Assembly: GCF_001643235.1 (NCBI RefSeq)
Contig: NZ_LQWY01000007.1
Span: 1-64,000 of the forward strand
Direction: 5' to 3'
Source of the DNA: Domibacillus aminovorans
GTDB lineage: Bacteria > Bacillota > Bacilli > Bacillales > Domibacillaceae
DNA: 64,000 bases
Below, piece after piece: positions 10,468-19,329 of this stretch. The notes under the pieces were generated by a model. The model was not told the DNA's origin. It made no database searches and saw only the letters and a program-made list of their open reading frames with translations. Numbering within the stretch: the first letter of the stretch is position 1; every line of letters starts with the position of its first letter. The position numbers and the translations under genes were made by a program.

Positions 10468-11377
10468 GTTATTAAAATTTGCGTATCAAGACTTTTTAGA
10501 TGACAGACGTTTCAAGAATACATCGAAGATAAACATAAAAAATTACGAAACTTTACTTGGAGAGTTTGTGAGTTACTGCATCAAGAATGAGGTTGTAAAC
10601 GTAGAAGACATTTCTTATAGTCATGTACGTCAGCACCTTTCAGAATGCCAAGAGAGGGGAAATAAAGCAGGTACGATTAACACGAAGCTTTTGCGAATAC
10701 GAGCCTTTCTGAATTATATGGTCGAGTGTGAAGTTATTAAAAGCAATCCTGCAAAGCGGGTCAAAAGACAAAAAGAAGATGTGAAAATTGATGTCTTTAA
10801 TGATGATCAAATTCAGCAAATGTTGAACTTTTACAGACGTGTCAAACGGAGAGAAAAGAGTTATTTTGCTTATCGGGATTATATGGTTATTGTTACGATA
10901 CTCGGCACAGGAATTAGGCGTGGGGAAATTATCAACCTTCAATGGTCTGATATTGATTTCATGAATCAAAGCATCTCTGTTTATGGCAAGAACAGAAGAA
11001 AAGAAACAATTCCTATCACAGAAAAGTTATCGAAAGAACTATCCGCTTACCATGCATTTTGTAAGCAGCATTGGGGAGAAGTGAGTGATTTTGTATTTGT
11101 CAAAAGAGATAATACTCAACTAACGGAAAACGCACTTGCATTAATTTTTAGATATCTTGGTCAAAAAATGAATTTTAAAGATGTAAGAGTGTCCGCTCAC
11201 ACATTCCGTCATACTTTTTGTCATCGGCTGGCTATGTCCGGCATGAGTGCTTTTGCAATTCAAAAACTAATGAGACATAAAAGTATTAACGTGACGATGC
11301 GTTACGTTGCCATGTGGGGAAATGAATTGAGAGAACAAAACGACAAGTACAATCCGCTCAACTCGTTAGATATTTAA
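10466..11377 (+). CDS. Tyrosine recombinase / integrase of the groEL-integrated element
   Basis: Site-specific recombinase expected to integrate and excise the element at the groEL 3' end. The 303-residue protein has an N-terminal SAM-like DNA-binding domain (about 1-100) and a catalytic domain with all expected residues: Arg151 (GTGIRRGEI), Lys175 (VYGKNRRKE), His245-x-x-Arg248 (HTFRH), His271 and nucleophile Tyr280 (TMRYVAM). The length is complete. The start is TTG at 10466, eight bases after a perfect AGGAGGT that lies in a hairpin. It resembles XerC/D-like phage integrases. No excisionase gene was recognised. Confidence 0.9.
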   Translation: MLLKFAYQDFLDDRRFKNTSKINIKNYETLLGEFVSYCIKNEVVNVEDISYSHVRQHLSECQERGNKAGTINTKLLRIRAFLNYMVECEVIKSNPAKRVKRQKEDVKIDVFNDDQIQQMLNFYRRVKRREKSYFAYRDYMVIVTILGTGIRRGEIINLQWSDIDFMNQSISVYGKNRRKETIPITEKLSKELSAYHAFCKQHWGEVSDFVFVKRDNTQLTENALALIFRYLGQKMNFKDVRVSAHTFRHTFCHRLAMSGMSAFAIQKLMRHKSINVTMRYVAMWGNELREQNDKYNPLNSLDI

Positions 11378-11391
11378 TCATATACAAGGGT

Positions 11392-11426
11392 GGAGCGGCT
11401 GATTCAACACTGTCAGTCGCTCCTTT
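11392..11426 (+). terminator. Terminator after the integrase gene
   Basis: GGAGCGGCTGA / TCAGTCGCTCC with one mismatch and a nine-base loop, followed by TTTATTCTTT. Confidence 0.75.
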
Positions 11427-11592
11427 ATTCTTTATGTTCAAGGGTTTAATGAACTGAATCATGATGAGGATGTACCAAAAATATATTATATTGCATTGGA
11501 AATAAAAAGTGCCTATCTGTTCTCGTTTGATGTACGTTTTAAAGGAAATCCGAATAAACTAAAGTGAATTATTAAGGAAAAGAGGGGTTATC

Positions 11593-11874
11593 TTGAATAA
11601 CAAAATAGGAAGTAGTACAAATACAAACGATGATTATCCTGCTGAATTACAATACATTGGACAGGTATTAGTTACTTTAGGAGATATTCTGACAACGATC
11701 GGTTTAACGGCGGAACGAGAGCAAGCTCAACAAGAACAAACAAATCAGCAAAAGGATAATAACCAGCAGAATCAACAAATGAAACAGCAGATGGTACAAA
11801 TGCGTAAAGAAACAGAACAATTGCGAAAGCAAATGGAGTGTATGCAACGACAAATAAACCGACTGCAAAAGTAG
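11593..11874 (+). CDS. Hypothetical Gln-rich coiled-coil protein
   Basis: Not recognised. The 93 residues split into a polar N-terminus (about 1-15), a hydrophobic stretch PAELQYIGQVLVTLGDILTT (about 16-35) and a long helix rich in Gln, Glu and Lys (about 42-93, QQNQQMKQQMVQMRKETEQ) that should form a coiled coil. TTG start at 11593 after AAAGAGGGG. It converges with the ferritin-like gene 14 bases downstream. Element cargo; a structural or spore-associated role is possible but unsupported. Confidence 0.65.
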   Translation: MNNKIGSSTNTNDDYPAELQYIGQVLVTLGDILTTIGLTAEREQAQQEQTNQQKDNNQQNQQMKQQMVQMRKETEQLRKQMECMQRQINRLQK

Positions 11875-11888
11875 ATGGAAATCGATCT

Positions 11889-12383
11889 TTATTTTTTATT
11901 TAAAGTAAACAAATAATTATACTTTGTTGCATGCTTTAACTCATCGGTGATAATTTCAAATAGCATATGTTGATATATACCTTCGGGTAAACATTGTTTG
12001 ATTCTTCGATACTTTTCAACGGCCTTTAACTCCCCAAATAACGCTTTTTTTATCCCAGCGATATAGTTCGCTGGTTTTTCAAACTGCTCTTCATTCACGT
12101 TCTGCACTTCTTGTCCTGTAAAATTCCAGTAAATCCTTCTAAACATTTGATTATGTTTTCTCTCATCATCCCTTATAGAAGCAATGATCTCTTTCTCTTC
12201 TTGAGTTGGTGCAATCGAAATTAAATATTGATAAAAAAGTTCATCTTCTCTTTCCCCTTGAACGGATTCCTTTATATGCTGTAAGGCTACTTGCAAACAT
12301 GGTTGAGTATAATCGAACTCTTGAATCGGTGTCCCTTGAACGGGTACGTATCCTACATATGGGTACTGGTATGGTTGATACAT
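11889..12383 (-). CDS. Ferritin-like di-iron domain protein
   Basis: 164-residue protein with a Tyr/Pro-rich N-terminus (MYQPYQYPYVGYVPVQG) and a four-helix ferritin-like body. Carboxylate-His iron ligands are visible as DDERKHNQMF (about residues 90-100) and TDELKHATKYNYL near the C-terminus, with further Glu in GEREDELFYQY and FGELKAVEKYRR. Such proteins bind iron or scavenge peroxide, and some are spore-associated; the exact role is unknown. ATG 12383 has AAGGGGGAT at correct spacing, better than the in-frame TTG at 12389. Confidence 0.75.
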   Translation of the reverse strand: MYQPYQYPYVGYVPVQGTPIQEFDYTQPCLQVALQHIKESVQGEREDELFYQYLISIAPTQEEKEIIASIRDDERKHNQMFRRIYWNFTGQEVQNVNEEQFEKPANYIAGIKKALFGELKAVEKYRRIKQCLPEGIYQHMLFEIITDELKHATKYNYLFTLNKK

Positions 12384-12581
12384 CGACAATCCCCCTTATT
12401 TAATAACGTAGATAGTATATTCACCGTTTAAATTAGGGTGATTAATTAGTTAATGCAGGAGCACATAGGAGAATCAATCTTCTATGTTTCAACACAAAAA
12501 TTTGAAAAGTTAGTCTCTTGAATGTAACTCTTTGTATAATTTGATGGATTGTACTTAAAACCTCTACCTCTTCCTTAAACC

Positions 12582-13439
12582 TTAGTTTGAGTCTATTTGA
12601 ATTTTTATATATTCAATGAACTTTTTCGCAGCAGGTGAGAGTTCTTTTAGAGATAATGCACCAATCCCAATTATTCGATGCTGTTCGGGCTCTAGACTAA
12701 GAACCCTAAGTTTATGTGGTATACCTTGCAGAACTAATTCAGGCATGATGCTTACTCCTAATTCATTTTCAACCATTGATACAATAGCGTGGTCGTCGAT
12801 TATATCAAAACTCTGCTTAAGAGTAATACCTGTCCCTTTTAATAGGCGCTTTATATCGTGGTTTGCAATAAAAGATTCATTTTCTAATTGTTCTAGGCGG
12901 ATTTTATCTTGATTACTCACGGGATAATTGTATGGAAGGATACACAATATCCTATCTTTTTTAAGGGGGATCGTTTCAAAAGATTGTAATGAAGGCAATG
13001 TAATAAAACCAAAATCAATCATCCCGTTAGCTATCCACTTATCAACATCTTCATAGTCTCCTTGAAAGATCTTAATTTCAACGAAGGGATGTTCTTCTTT
13101 AAATTGCTTGATACATTTAGACAACCATTGAATACAAACACTTGTAAATGCCCCTATCCGAACCGTACCAACCTCAAGTCCATTAATAGATGCTACTTCT
13201 TGCTTCATTTTTTCATCCCAATGTAGAATCATTCGTATATATTTTAATATCCTTTCTCCGTTACTTGTTAGGATAATACCGGACCTACTTCTAATTAGTA
13301 GAGGGAACCCAAGTTCAGATTCCAATTTTGCGATCGAATAACTAACAGCGGCCTGAGTTAAATTTAAAGCCTCCGCGGCTTTTGTAAGATTCCCCGATTC
13401 AACGACTGTGTTAAAAACTTCATATTTTGAAAGGCTCAT
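12582..13439 (-). CDS. LysR-family transcriptional regulator
   Basis: 285-residue regulator. The winged HTH (about 1-60) reads SKYEVFNTVVESGNLTKAAE and then LNLTQAAVSYSIAKLESELG. The effector domain follows, with VRIGAFTSVCIQWLSKCIKQF and a second lobe including ENELGVSIMPELVL. ATG 13439 (GGATGATA upstream) is preferred; an in-frame ATG at 13457 adds six residues without a ribosome site. It diverges from the TauE/SafE gene over 217 bases of AT-rich DNA, the usual LysR-target layout, so it probably controls that exporter. The ligand is unknown. Confidence 0.88.
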   Translation of the reverse strand: MSLSKYEVFNTVVESGNLTKAAEALNLTQAAVSYSIAKLESELGFPLLIRSRSGIILTSNGERILKYIRMILHWDEKMKQEVASINGLEVGTVRIGAFTSVCIQWLSKCIKQFKEEHPFVEIKIFQGDYEDVDKWIANGMIDFGFITLPSLQSFETIPLKKDRILCILPYNYPVSNQDKIRLEQLENESFIANHDIKRLLKGTGITLKQSFDIIDDHAIVSMVENELGVSIMPELVLQGIPHKLRVLSLEPEQHRIIGIGALSLKELSPAAKKFIEYIKIQIDSN

Positions 13440-13656
13440 ATTATCATCCAAATCCATAAGTTTTATTTATGTTAAACATTTAAAAGTTTGATTTTATTTA
13501 TATATAGTTTACTTCTATAATTTAAGAAAATGCAAATATATAAAGCCGATAGCTAAAAAATGGTTTATAGGTCGAGTATTTGTCGTACGAGAGAATAACG
13601 GACACTTCAACAAGTTAGTTATTTTCTAAGGTCTTACTCTCTGGAAGGATGATTAG

Positions 13657-14424
13657 ATGCAATTTGAACTGGAACCATCTTTATTAATTATTTTGATTTT
13701 CTTTGGATTTGTAGCTGCCTTTATTGATTCAGTTGTAGGGGGAGGCGGTCTAATTACATTGCCTGCTTTGTTATTCACAGGGCTAAATCCGGCAGCAGCA
13801 GTTGCTACGAATAAATTAGTAGGAACAATGGGCTCCTTAACTAGCACACTTATGTTTTATCGTTCAGGCAATCTCGATTTTACATCACTGTATAAGCTAT
13901 TTCCGCTCGTTTTTATCGGTTCGATGGTCGGTGCGTGGACTGTTCACTTGATGAATCCCGAAGTGCTAAAACCATTGATGCTAGTCATGCTCGCAGCTGT
14001 AACGATTTATACCATATTCAAGAAAGATTGGGGGAGTATTTCTACTTATAAAAAGTTGTCTATCCGCCATTTAATAATATTTATGTTTTTAATTTTTACG
14101 ATTGGTTTTTATGATGGATTTCTTGGACCAGGAACAGGTTCATTTTTAATGTTTGCTTTCTTGATGATCGGACTTGATTTTATAAAAGCAGCAGGTAACG
14201 CGAAATTTTTAAACTTTGGAAGTAATATTGCTGCATTGTTGATATTTATGAATTTAGGGCAAGTAAACTATGCATATGGATTACCAATGGCAATTGCAGG
14301 AATTGCTGGAGCAATGTGCGGGTCGAAATTTGCCATAAAAAGAGGAAGTGGGTATGTTCGTGCCTTGTTTATTACAGTTACTTTTTTACTATTAGCGAAA
14401 AATATATATGATGCTATTCATTAG
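13657..14424 (+). CDS. TauE/SafE-family membrane transporter
   Basis: 255-residue membrane protein with about seven or eight hydrophobic segments, in the family of sulfite/organosulfur or other anion exporters (DUF81). Family features are the N-terminal GFVAAFIDSVVGGGGLITLPALL, NPAAAVATNKLVGTMG, and the second-half repeat GFYDGFLGPGTGSF with KAAGNAKFLNFGSN. ATG 13657 follows GGAAGGATG. Divergent from a LysR regulator. The substrate cannot be read from sequence. Confidence 0.85.
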   Translation: MQFELEPSLLIILIFFGFVAAFIDSVVGGGGLITLPALLFTGLNPAAAVATNKLVGTMGSLTSTLMFYRSGNLDFTSLYKLFPLVFIGSMVGAWTVHLMNPEVLKPLMLVMLAAVTIYTIFKKDWGSISTYKKLSIRHLIIFMFLIFTIGFYDGFLGPGTGSFLMFAFLMIGLDFIKAAGNAKFLNFGSNIAALLIFMNLGQVNYAYGLPMAIAGIAGAMCGSKFAIKRGSGYVRALFITVTFLLLAKNIYDAIH

Positions 14425-14697
14425 TACCAATTTTTCTAGAAAGTTTCAATAAAAGGGGTTGGATATGTCAGTTATGTCTCAAAAATAATATTTTTACAAT
14501 TTTAAAGTACCTTTTTTACTATTAGGAGGAAAAATGAAAAAACTGTTGGATTATTATTAACAATATCTATCATTGCAATTTCTTTATGTGTCCCTATAAA
14601 AAAGTTATTTATCTTCAGAAGGCAGCATACAGTAACAATCCGTTTATCATTGTCTGATTTTTTGTTTTAACAAAGCTTAATGGGTTTTACATGTAAA
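14425..14697. other. Intergenic stretch with a decayed short reading frame
   Basis: AT-rich. At 14534 an ATG preceded by AGGAGG starts MKKLLDYY and stops. One base later in phase the sequence reads TVGLLLTISIIAISLCVPI, so MKK plus this hydrophobic segment looks like a frameshifted signal-peptide start. Nothing recognisable follows. Confidence 0.4.
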
Positions 14698-14733
14698 AGC
14701 CTCCCCTTAGGAAACATGTTCTAAAGGGAGGCT
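14698..14733 (-). terminator. Hairpin terminator
   Basis: AGCCTCCCCTTAG / CTAAAGGGAGGCT stem (small mismatch). The T-run is on the minus-strand side (TTTTACATG), so it probably ends transcripts of the leftward coiled-coil gene. Confidence 0.6.
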
Positions 14734-14826
14734 AATCTATTATCCGTCCTATAAACTTCACTCTTTATTGCACTGCTTACCTTTGGACTATTGAGCAGAT
14801 GCATATGGCTTTACTTCTTCTTTTTC

Positions 14827-15126
14827 TTATACTTTATCAATTTTATCTACAAACATCTGAAACACTTTTTTCTTTTCTTCCAGGTCTTTTATTTCTTCTT
14901 TCAATTGGTTAAATCTTTGTTCAAATGGCTTATGATAAAGTTCACGGATATTGCGGATAATCTCATCATTAATTGTAGATTGTACAACCTGTTTAGTGAT
15001 GCTGAATTTATAGGAATAAACCTGAAGCTCACGTTTTACTTCTTCATATTCTTTATCTATTTCATGTAATAAACCACAAATTTCTTCTTTCCATTCGTCT
15101 AAAGACTTCTTTACATGCGCCTCCAT
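14827..15126 (-). CDS. Hypothetical coiled-coil protein
   Basis: Not recognised. The 99 residues are highly charged (Glu, Lys) and almost wholly helical, with heptad-like stretches at about 5-40 (DEWKEEICGLLHEIDKEYEE) and 68-95 (QRFNQLKEEIKDLEEKKK). No signal peptide or membrane segment. ATG 15126 follows AAAGGGAGATGAACC. Part of the AT-rich cargo of the groEL element. Confidence 0.6.
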   Translation of the reverse strand: MEAHVKKSLDEWKEEICGLLHEIDKEYEEVKRELQVYSYKFSITKQVVQSTINDEIIRNIRELYHKPFEQRFNQLKEEIKDLEEKKKVFQMFVDKIDKV

Positions 15127-15692
15127 GGTTCATCTCCCTTTATTCAACTTCATTATGTATACTAATCAAAAAGCTTTTCTTATAAGTCTATCAATTTATC
15201 TTTGCATTTTCTTTTCTATACAGTTACATAACAACTTATTTTTATTAAAAGAAGATAACAGGACTGCGTCAAAACCAAAGGAGTAACAACCCCATTTCAT
15301 TATTGCTTATTTTAGGTAATTAATTTTTTATACAGAATACATTTTCAGAACCATGCCATAGCCGAATGCAGAAGCAACAATTCTATTACTTGTTTAGAAA
15401 AGTCCTGTCATAATTTTTATTTCTAGTTTTATTCTTCTTTTATAAGAAAACAAAATCTTTTAACTTACCTTGTTTACCGTTACGGTGAACCGTACCACAA
15501 GTAACGGCGAAAATTAGATGATGGCGGTTCACTGGTAACCGCAAACCAAAGCCTTAATCCTTGCAAGAAGCTGGGTTAAGGCCTTGGTTTTTGTGTGTTC
15601 CTAGGGACTTGTGGACAGAATTCTCACTTTTTACCAGCTTGTAAATAGCTTATAAATATTAGATAATAGTAGATATTTTAATCTATAAATAA
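15127..15692. other. Non-coding AT-rich stretch with two large inverted repeats
   Basis: No gene seen. It holds an imperfect inverted repeat of about 21 bases (GTTTACCGTTACGGTGAACC at 15472 against the complement of CGGTTCACTGGTAACCGC ending at 15546). It also holds a strong terminator-like hairpin at 15544-15593 (AACCAAAGCCTTAA / TTAAGGCCTTGGTT followed by T). Confidence 0.6.
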
Positions 15693-15720
15693 TTGTAATA
15701 CACTATGATATAGTTATAAT
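15693..15720 (+). promoter_or_regulatory. Predicted SigA promoter of mqo
   Basis: TTGTAA, 16 bases, TATAAT. A structured leader (15726-15772) lies between it and the start codon: outer arms CAGAAAAGG / CCTTTCTG enclose the small hairpin AGGTGTGTGACGCCT and a GC-rich segment. Confidence 0.6.
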
Positions 15721-15800
15721 TGAAACAGAAAAGGTGTGTGACGCCTAAGCCGGAGCGCCTGCATCCTTTCTGCAAATTTTAGGGTATAGGGATGGTAAAA

Positions 15801-17300
15801 ATGAGCAATGGAAAAACTAAAACAGACGTCATCTTAATTGGCACTGGAATCATGAGTGCGACTTTAGGTACGCTCCTGAAAGAGTTAGTACCGGAATGGG
15901 AAATTACAGTGTTTGAGAAGCTCGAAAACGCAGGGGAGGAAAGCTCTAACGAATGGAATAATGCGGGAACAGGGCATGCGGCACTGTGTGAGCTTAACTA
16001 TACTGTTGAAAAACCAGACGGATCTATAGATATTAACAAAGCTATTAAAATTAATGAACAGTTCCAAGTTTCAATGCAGTTTTGGGCTTATCTTGTAAAA
16101 AGTAAGCTAATTAATAATCCGCAGGACTTTATCATGCCATTGCCTCATATGAGTATGGTACAAGGAGAAAAAAATATAGCGTTTTTAAAGAAGCGTTTTG
16201 AGGCGCTTTCAAACAATCCCTTGTTTAAAGGCATGGAATTTTCCGATAACCCGGAAAAACTGATGGAATGGATTCCGCTTATTATGCAAAACCGTCCATT
16301 GAATGACCCTATTGCGGCAACAAAAATCGACTCTGGTACAGACGTTAACTTTGGTGCTTTAACATGCATGTTGTTTGACCACTTAAAGAATAAAAATGTC
16401 GATATCAAATACAAACATAGTGTTGATAATATTAAACGCACTAGCGATGGCTCGTGGGAATTGAAAGTACGAAACGACAGCGGTAACGTCGAACGCCATA
16501 CTGCAAAATTCGTCTTTATCGGAGGCGGGGGAGGAAGCCTACATTTACTGCAAAAATCCGGTATTCCTGAAGGAAAACATATTGGCGGATTCCCAGTAAG
16601 CGGAATATTTATGGTGTGTAATAATCCGGAAGTTATAGCGCAGCATCATGGAAAAGTATATGGCAAGGCTAAGGTTGGAGCTCCTCCAATGTCTGTTCCG
16701 CATCTTGACACAAGATATATCGACAATAAAAAATCGTTACTATTTGGACCGTTTGCCGGCTTCTCACCAAAGTTCTTAAAAACAGGTTCAATGTTCGATT
16801 TAGTAACTTCCGTAAAACCAAATAATGTCTTAACGATGTTGGCAGCAGGCGCAAAAGAAATGTCATTGACAAAATACCTGATCCAGCAGGTTATGTTATC
16901 GAAAGAACAGCGTATGGAAGAGTTGCGAGAGTTTATCCCGAACGCTAAGAGCGAGGATTGGGATTTAGTAGTAGCAGGCCAACGTGTACAAGTTATCAAA
17001 GATACGGCTGAAGGCGGCAAAGGAACGCTTCAATTTGGTACCGAAGTTATTACTGCAGCTGATGGCTCGATTGCAGCATTACTAGGTGCTTCTCCAGGTG
17101 CTTCTACTGCTGTTCACGTTATGCTCGAGATAATTAAAAAATGCTTCCCGCAACATATGAATGAGTGGGAACCAAAAATCAAAGAAATGATTTCTTCATA
17201 TGGCGTGTCACTAATGGAAAATCCAGAGCTTCTGCACGAAATTCATACTTCAACAGCAGAGACGCTTGCTCTAAGCGAAAAAGAGCTAGTCTATAGTTAA
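15801..17300 (+). CDS. mqo: Malate:quinone oxidoreductase
   Basis: Peripheral membrane FAD enzyme that oxidises malate to oxaloacetate and passes electrons to quinone, bypassing NAD-dependent malate dehydrogenase. The 499-residue protein has an N-terminal dinucleotide fold ([20 protein letters not shown] then ITVFEKL), the family [19 protein letters not shown] (about 47-65), [19 protein letters not shown], and the C-terminal [23 protein letters not shown] 15801 is chosen because GGGATGG is then well placed; ATG 15792 adds three residues. The gene lies inside the groEL element, so it may be an acquired or second copy. Confidence 0.94.
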   Translation: MSNGKTKTDVILIGTGIMSATLGTLLKELVPEWEITVFEKLENAGEESSNEWNNAGTGHAALCELNYTVEKPDGSIDINKAIKINEQFQVSMQFWAYLVKSKLINNPQDFIMPLPHMSMVQGEKNIAFLKKRFEALSNNPLFKGMEFSDNPEKLMEWIPLIMQNRPLNDPIAATKIDSGTDVNFGALTCMLFDHLKNKNVDIKYKHSVDNIKRTSDGSWELKVRNDSGNVERHTAKFVFIGGGGGSLHLLQKSGIPEGKHIGGFPVSGIFMVCNNPEVIAQHHGKVYGKAKVGAPPMSVPHLDTRYIDNKKSLLFGPFAGFSPKFLKTGSMFDLVTSVKPNNVLTMLAAGAKEMSLTKYLIQQVMLSKEQRMEELREFIPNAKSEDWDLVVAGQRVQVIKDTAEGGKGTLQFGTEVITAADGSIAALLGASPGASTAVHVMLEIIKKCFPQHMNEWEPKIKEMISSYGVSLMENPELLHEIHTSTAETLALSEKELVYS

Positions 17301-17346
17301 TTCTTTGGATATAGAAACAAAGGTATTTTTTAAAGAAGAGAAAAAA

Positions 17347-17385
17347 GAGGACAAAAGCCAAACAAATTTTATTTGTCCTCGTGTA
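17347..17385 (+). terminator. Terminator after mqo
   Basis: GAGGACAAA / TTTGTCCTC stem about 47 bases past the mqo stop, followed by GTGTAATTTT. It is a moderate hairpin with a weak T-tract. Confidence 0.55.
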
Positions 17386-17484
17386 ATTTTAAAACTATTT
17401 AAGATTATTAAAGGTGAATTTTAGGAAACGTTGATATGATAAGGTTTTTTAGCCCTGTTTTTCTTTTATTAATTGTCAAAATGA

Positions 17485-17502
17485 ATGGGCGGCATGATGT
17501 AA
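17485..17502 (+). repeat. Right attachment core (attR), copy of the groEL 3' end
   Basis: ATGGGCGGCATGATGTAA, the same 18 bases as the end of groEL at 10293-10310, with no reading frame leading into it. The 12-mer AAACGTTGATAT shared with the left end lies 47 bases inside. Together with the integrase this defines a 7.2-kb integrated element between about 10311 and 17484. Confidence 0.8.
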
Positions 17503-17586
17503 GAAGAACTAAAATCCTAGATGTATAAGGATTTGCGGTGTATTTAGAAATAAATCCTCACTTAACATGTAAATAACTTTAAAGTT

Positions 17587-17629
17587 AAAGGCCTCCCATC
17601 AGTTCAATTGAACTGGTGGGAGGCCTTTT
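17587..17629 (+). terminator. Probable original groESL terminator, displaced
   Basis: Long near-perfect hairpin AAAGGCCTCCCATCAGTTC / GAACTGGTGGGAGGCCTTT with one wobble and a T-tract. It starts 85 bases beyond the right att core and no gene precedes it, which fits the groEL terminator before the element inserted. Confidence 0.75.
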
Positions 17630-17639
17630 CCTCATAATG

Positions 17640-17794
17640 CTTTTTTTGATTCCTTTTTACTGAATCAGCTAAAGATTATCTGGTTTGCTTTCGGGGCTCT
17701 TGGTGAAGCAAGTAATATCTATTTGGTCTCTGGAGACTCTTTCAGCGATTGCGCTATCCTGTTTATCTAAGCGGCGTATTAGCCACATCACTTG
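17640..17794. other. Intergenic region, nothing recognised
   Basis: About 150 bases between the displaced terminator and the SET-domain gene. Short open frames exist but none has a ribosome site or a recognisable product. Confidence 0.5.
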
Positions 17795-18175
17795 TTAATC
17801 AATTACATCAAACCATAATGGAGATTTATCTTCAGGGTACCAGTTGTAATTTATAGTGATTTCCTCACCCTTCTTAATATCAGATATTGTAAAAAATGCT
17901 ATCGATAAAATATCTAGTTTGTAAACAAACGTCGCATTCGGAGTATATGAATGATTAAATAGCGACCCATATCCCAGAGCAAGCGCTTTATGCTCGTAAT
18001 TTTCACCCCAAGTGAAGTAGTATTCAGAAAGTACCGTCTTCTTCAGATACTTCCATTCGGTTGGGGGTGATACTATAACAGGTGACACTTCAATACATTT
18101 ACCTGTTTTAATATCACGTGTAGCATATATCCCTCTACCGTACTTTCCACTATCTTTTATGCATAATAAACCCAA
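17795..18175 (-). CDS. Small SET-domain protein-lysine methyltransferase
   Basis: 126 residues, essentially a bare SET domain that would transfer methyl groups from SAM to lysine side chains. Family motifs are present in order: GRGIYATRDIKTGKCIEVSP (about 13-32), GYGSLFNHSYTPNA (about 68-81, the NHSxxPN SAM/substrate motif), and IKKGEEITINYNWYP near the end, where the Tyr of the catalytic pocket sits. TTG start at 18175 behind AAAGGGG. It lies 68 bases after the CotH-like gene on the same strand, so the two are probably co-transcribed. A lysine-rich coat-like protein is encoded just upstream of both and is a plausible substrate (inference). Confidence 0.82.
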   Translation of the reverse strand: MGLLCIKDSGKYGRGIYATRDIKTGKCIEVSPVIVSPPTEWKYLKKTVLSEYYFTWGENYEHKALALGYGSLFNHSYTPNATFVYKLDILSIAFFTISDIKKGEEITINYNWYPEDKSPLWFDVID

Positions 18176-18243
18176 ATTTGTTTACCCCTTTCCGAATGTT
18201 CAAACGCTTCCCGAGTGGCAAGATCGAGATGACGATTATTCTT

Positions 18244-19329
18244 CTAGTCAAGTTTATTTAGACGCTTTTTTAAATAGCTGTTGCGTTTCCGAATGAATTG
18301 AAAGATAAACTCAGGTTCTTTATCGAATGTATCAATCGTTTTCTTTTTATAAGGATCTAGAAGAATGTGTGGTCGAAGGGACTCATGGAGCGAAATGACC
18401 TTATTTTCTAAGTATTTGACTGTAAACTTAGTTTCCAAAGTTTCTTCCAATATGTTCCGGTAAAGTTTACGGAATTCTGGTACTTTCAGAAGAAGACGGC
18501 AAAGATGGTTGTCCTTCTTTCCTTTAATAGGAACGTAATTGTGCTCCATGAGTCCACCGTCGACTTTTCGTCCCCACGTTGCATCGTAGTCCCAAGGAAT
18601 AATTTCGAACAAACCAGTTTCATTATTCCGGTACAGCGCATAGTTATGAGTAAACCCGTCATTATTCATTGTGCAAACAGCTCCAACGAGCCAGCGTAAA
18701 AAAGTATCAATATTGAGATGGTGAGGAATTTCATTAGGAAAATCAGATAAGGAAGTAGTATTGATTTTGTGTATCAATTCATGAAGGAGATCATCGTCTG
18801 ATTTGGTTCCTAACACTCGTCTATACCCCGAAAGAAGTGACTTTTTTTTCTTCTCATCTCTTGTTAGAGAAAAATTGGCATTATTGTTGACCGCATAATA
18901 AATAGGACCCGAAGGAAGGCCCCTCTTTTTCAAGAACAAATCATCTACGGATTCCAATTGCAAATAGACCCCTTTAAAAGAGCCATTTCGCGTTAAATTT
19001 ATATGATGACTATTTGGTGATAGAACACCAAGATCCTGGAAAAAATCAAAAGAAAGTTTATTTCGCATAAGGGACGGATCCCTATATTCTGCATTGAGAT
19101 GAATTATGCGGGCCCCGGAACATCTATTTGGATTGATGAACTCAATCCGGAAAGATCTTTTGCGAAATTTCCGCGTATAGGATCCCCGGTAGGCAATGTC
19201 AATAGTATAGGTGATGTTTTTCACTTTTAAATAGGCGGAAACAGGAGTATCACTCCATATATCGCTCCTTAGATCATCTAGATTACTTTCTTCGATTATC
19301 AAAAAATAAGATGGAATTAGATAAGGCAT
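18244..19329 (-). CDS. cotH: CotH-family spore-coat protein kinase
   Basis: CotH proteins are atypical kinases that phosphorylate Ser/Thr of spore-coat proteins such as CotB and CotG. The 361-residue protein shows the family start with AYLKVKNITYTIDIAYRGSY and RKFRKRSFRIEF, then HLNAEYRDPSLMRNKLSFDF, MNNDGFTHNYALYRN, and the metal-binding FEIIPWDYDATWG (about residues 235-247). No signal peptide. ATG 19329 follows AAAGGACAGAGAG. Downstream is the SET-domain gene. Upstream, on the same strand, is a Thr/Ser/Lys-rich protein that fits a CotH substrate. Confidence 0.87.
   Translation of the reverse strand: MPYLIPSYFLIIEESNLDDLRSDIWSDTPVSAYLKVKNITYTIDIAYRGSYTRKFRKRSFRIEFINPNRCSGARIIHLNAEYRDPSLMRNKLSFDFFQDLGVLSPNSHHINLTRNGSFKGVYLQLESVDDLFLKKRGLPSGPIYYAVNNNANFSLTRDEKKKKSLLSGYRRVLGTKSDDDLLHELIHKINTTSLSDFPNEIPHHLNIDTFLRWLVGAVCTMNNDGFTHNYALYRNNETGLFEIIPWDYDATWGRKVDGGLMEHNYVPIKGKKDNHLCRLLLKVPEFRKLYRNILEETLETKFTVKYLENKVISLHESLRPHILLDPYKKKTIDTFDKEPEFIFQFIRKRNSYLKKRLNKLD

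Noticed and set aside
10466-17484. Integrated prophage or conjugative element.
   Set aside because: No capsid, tail, portal, lysis, relaxase or type IV secretion genes; only an integrase and metabolic cargo.
17640-17794. A 40-codon frame before the SET-domain gene.
   Set aside because: No ribosome site and no family resemblance; treated as non-coding.
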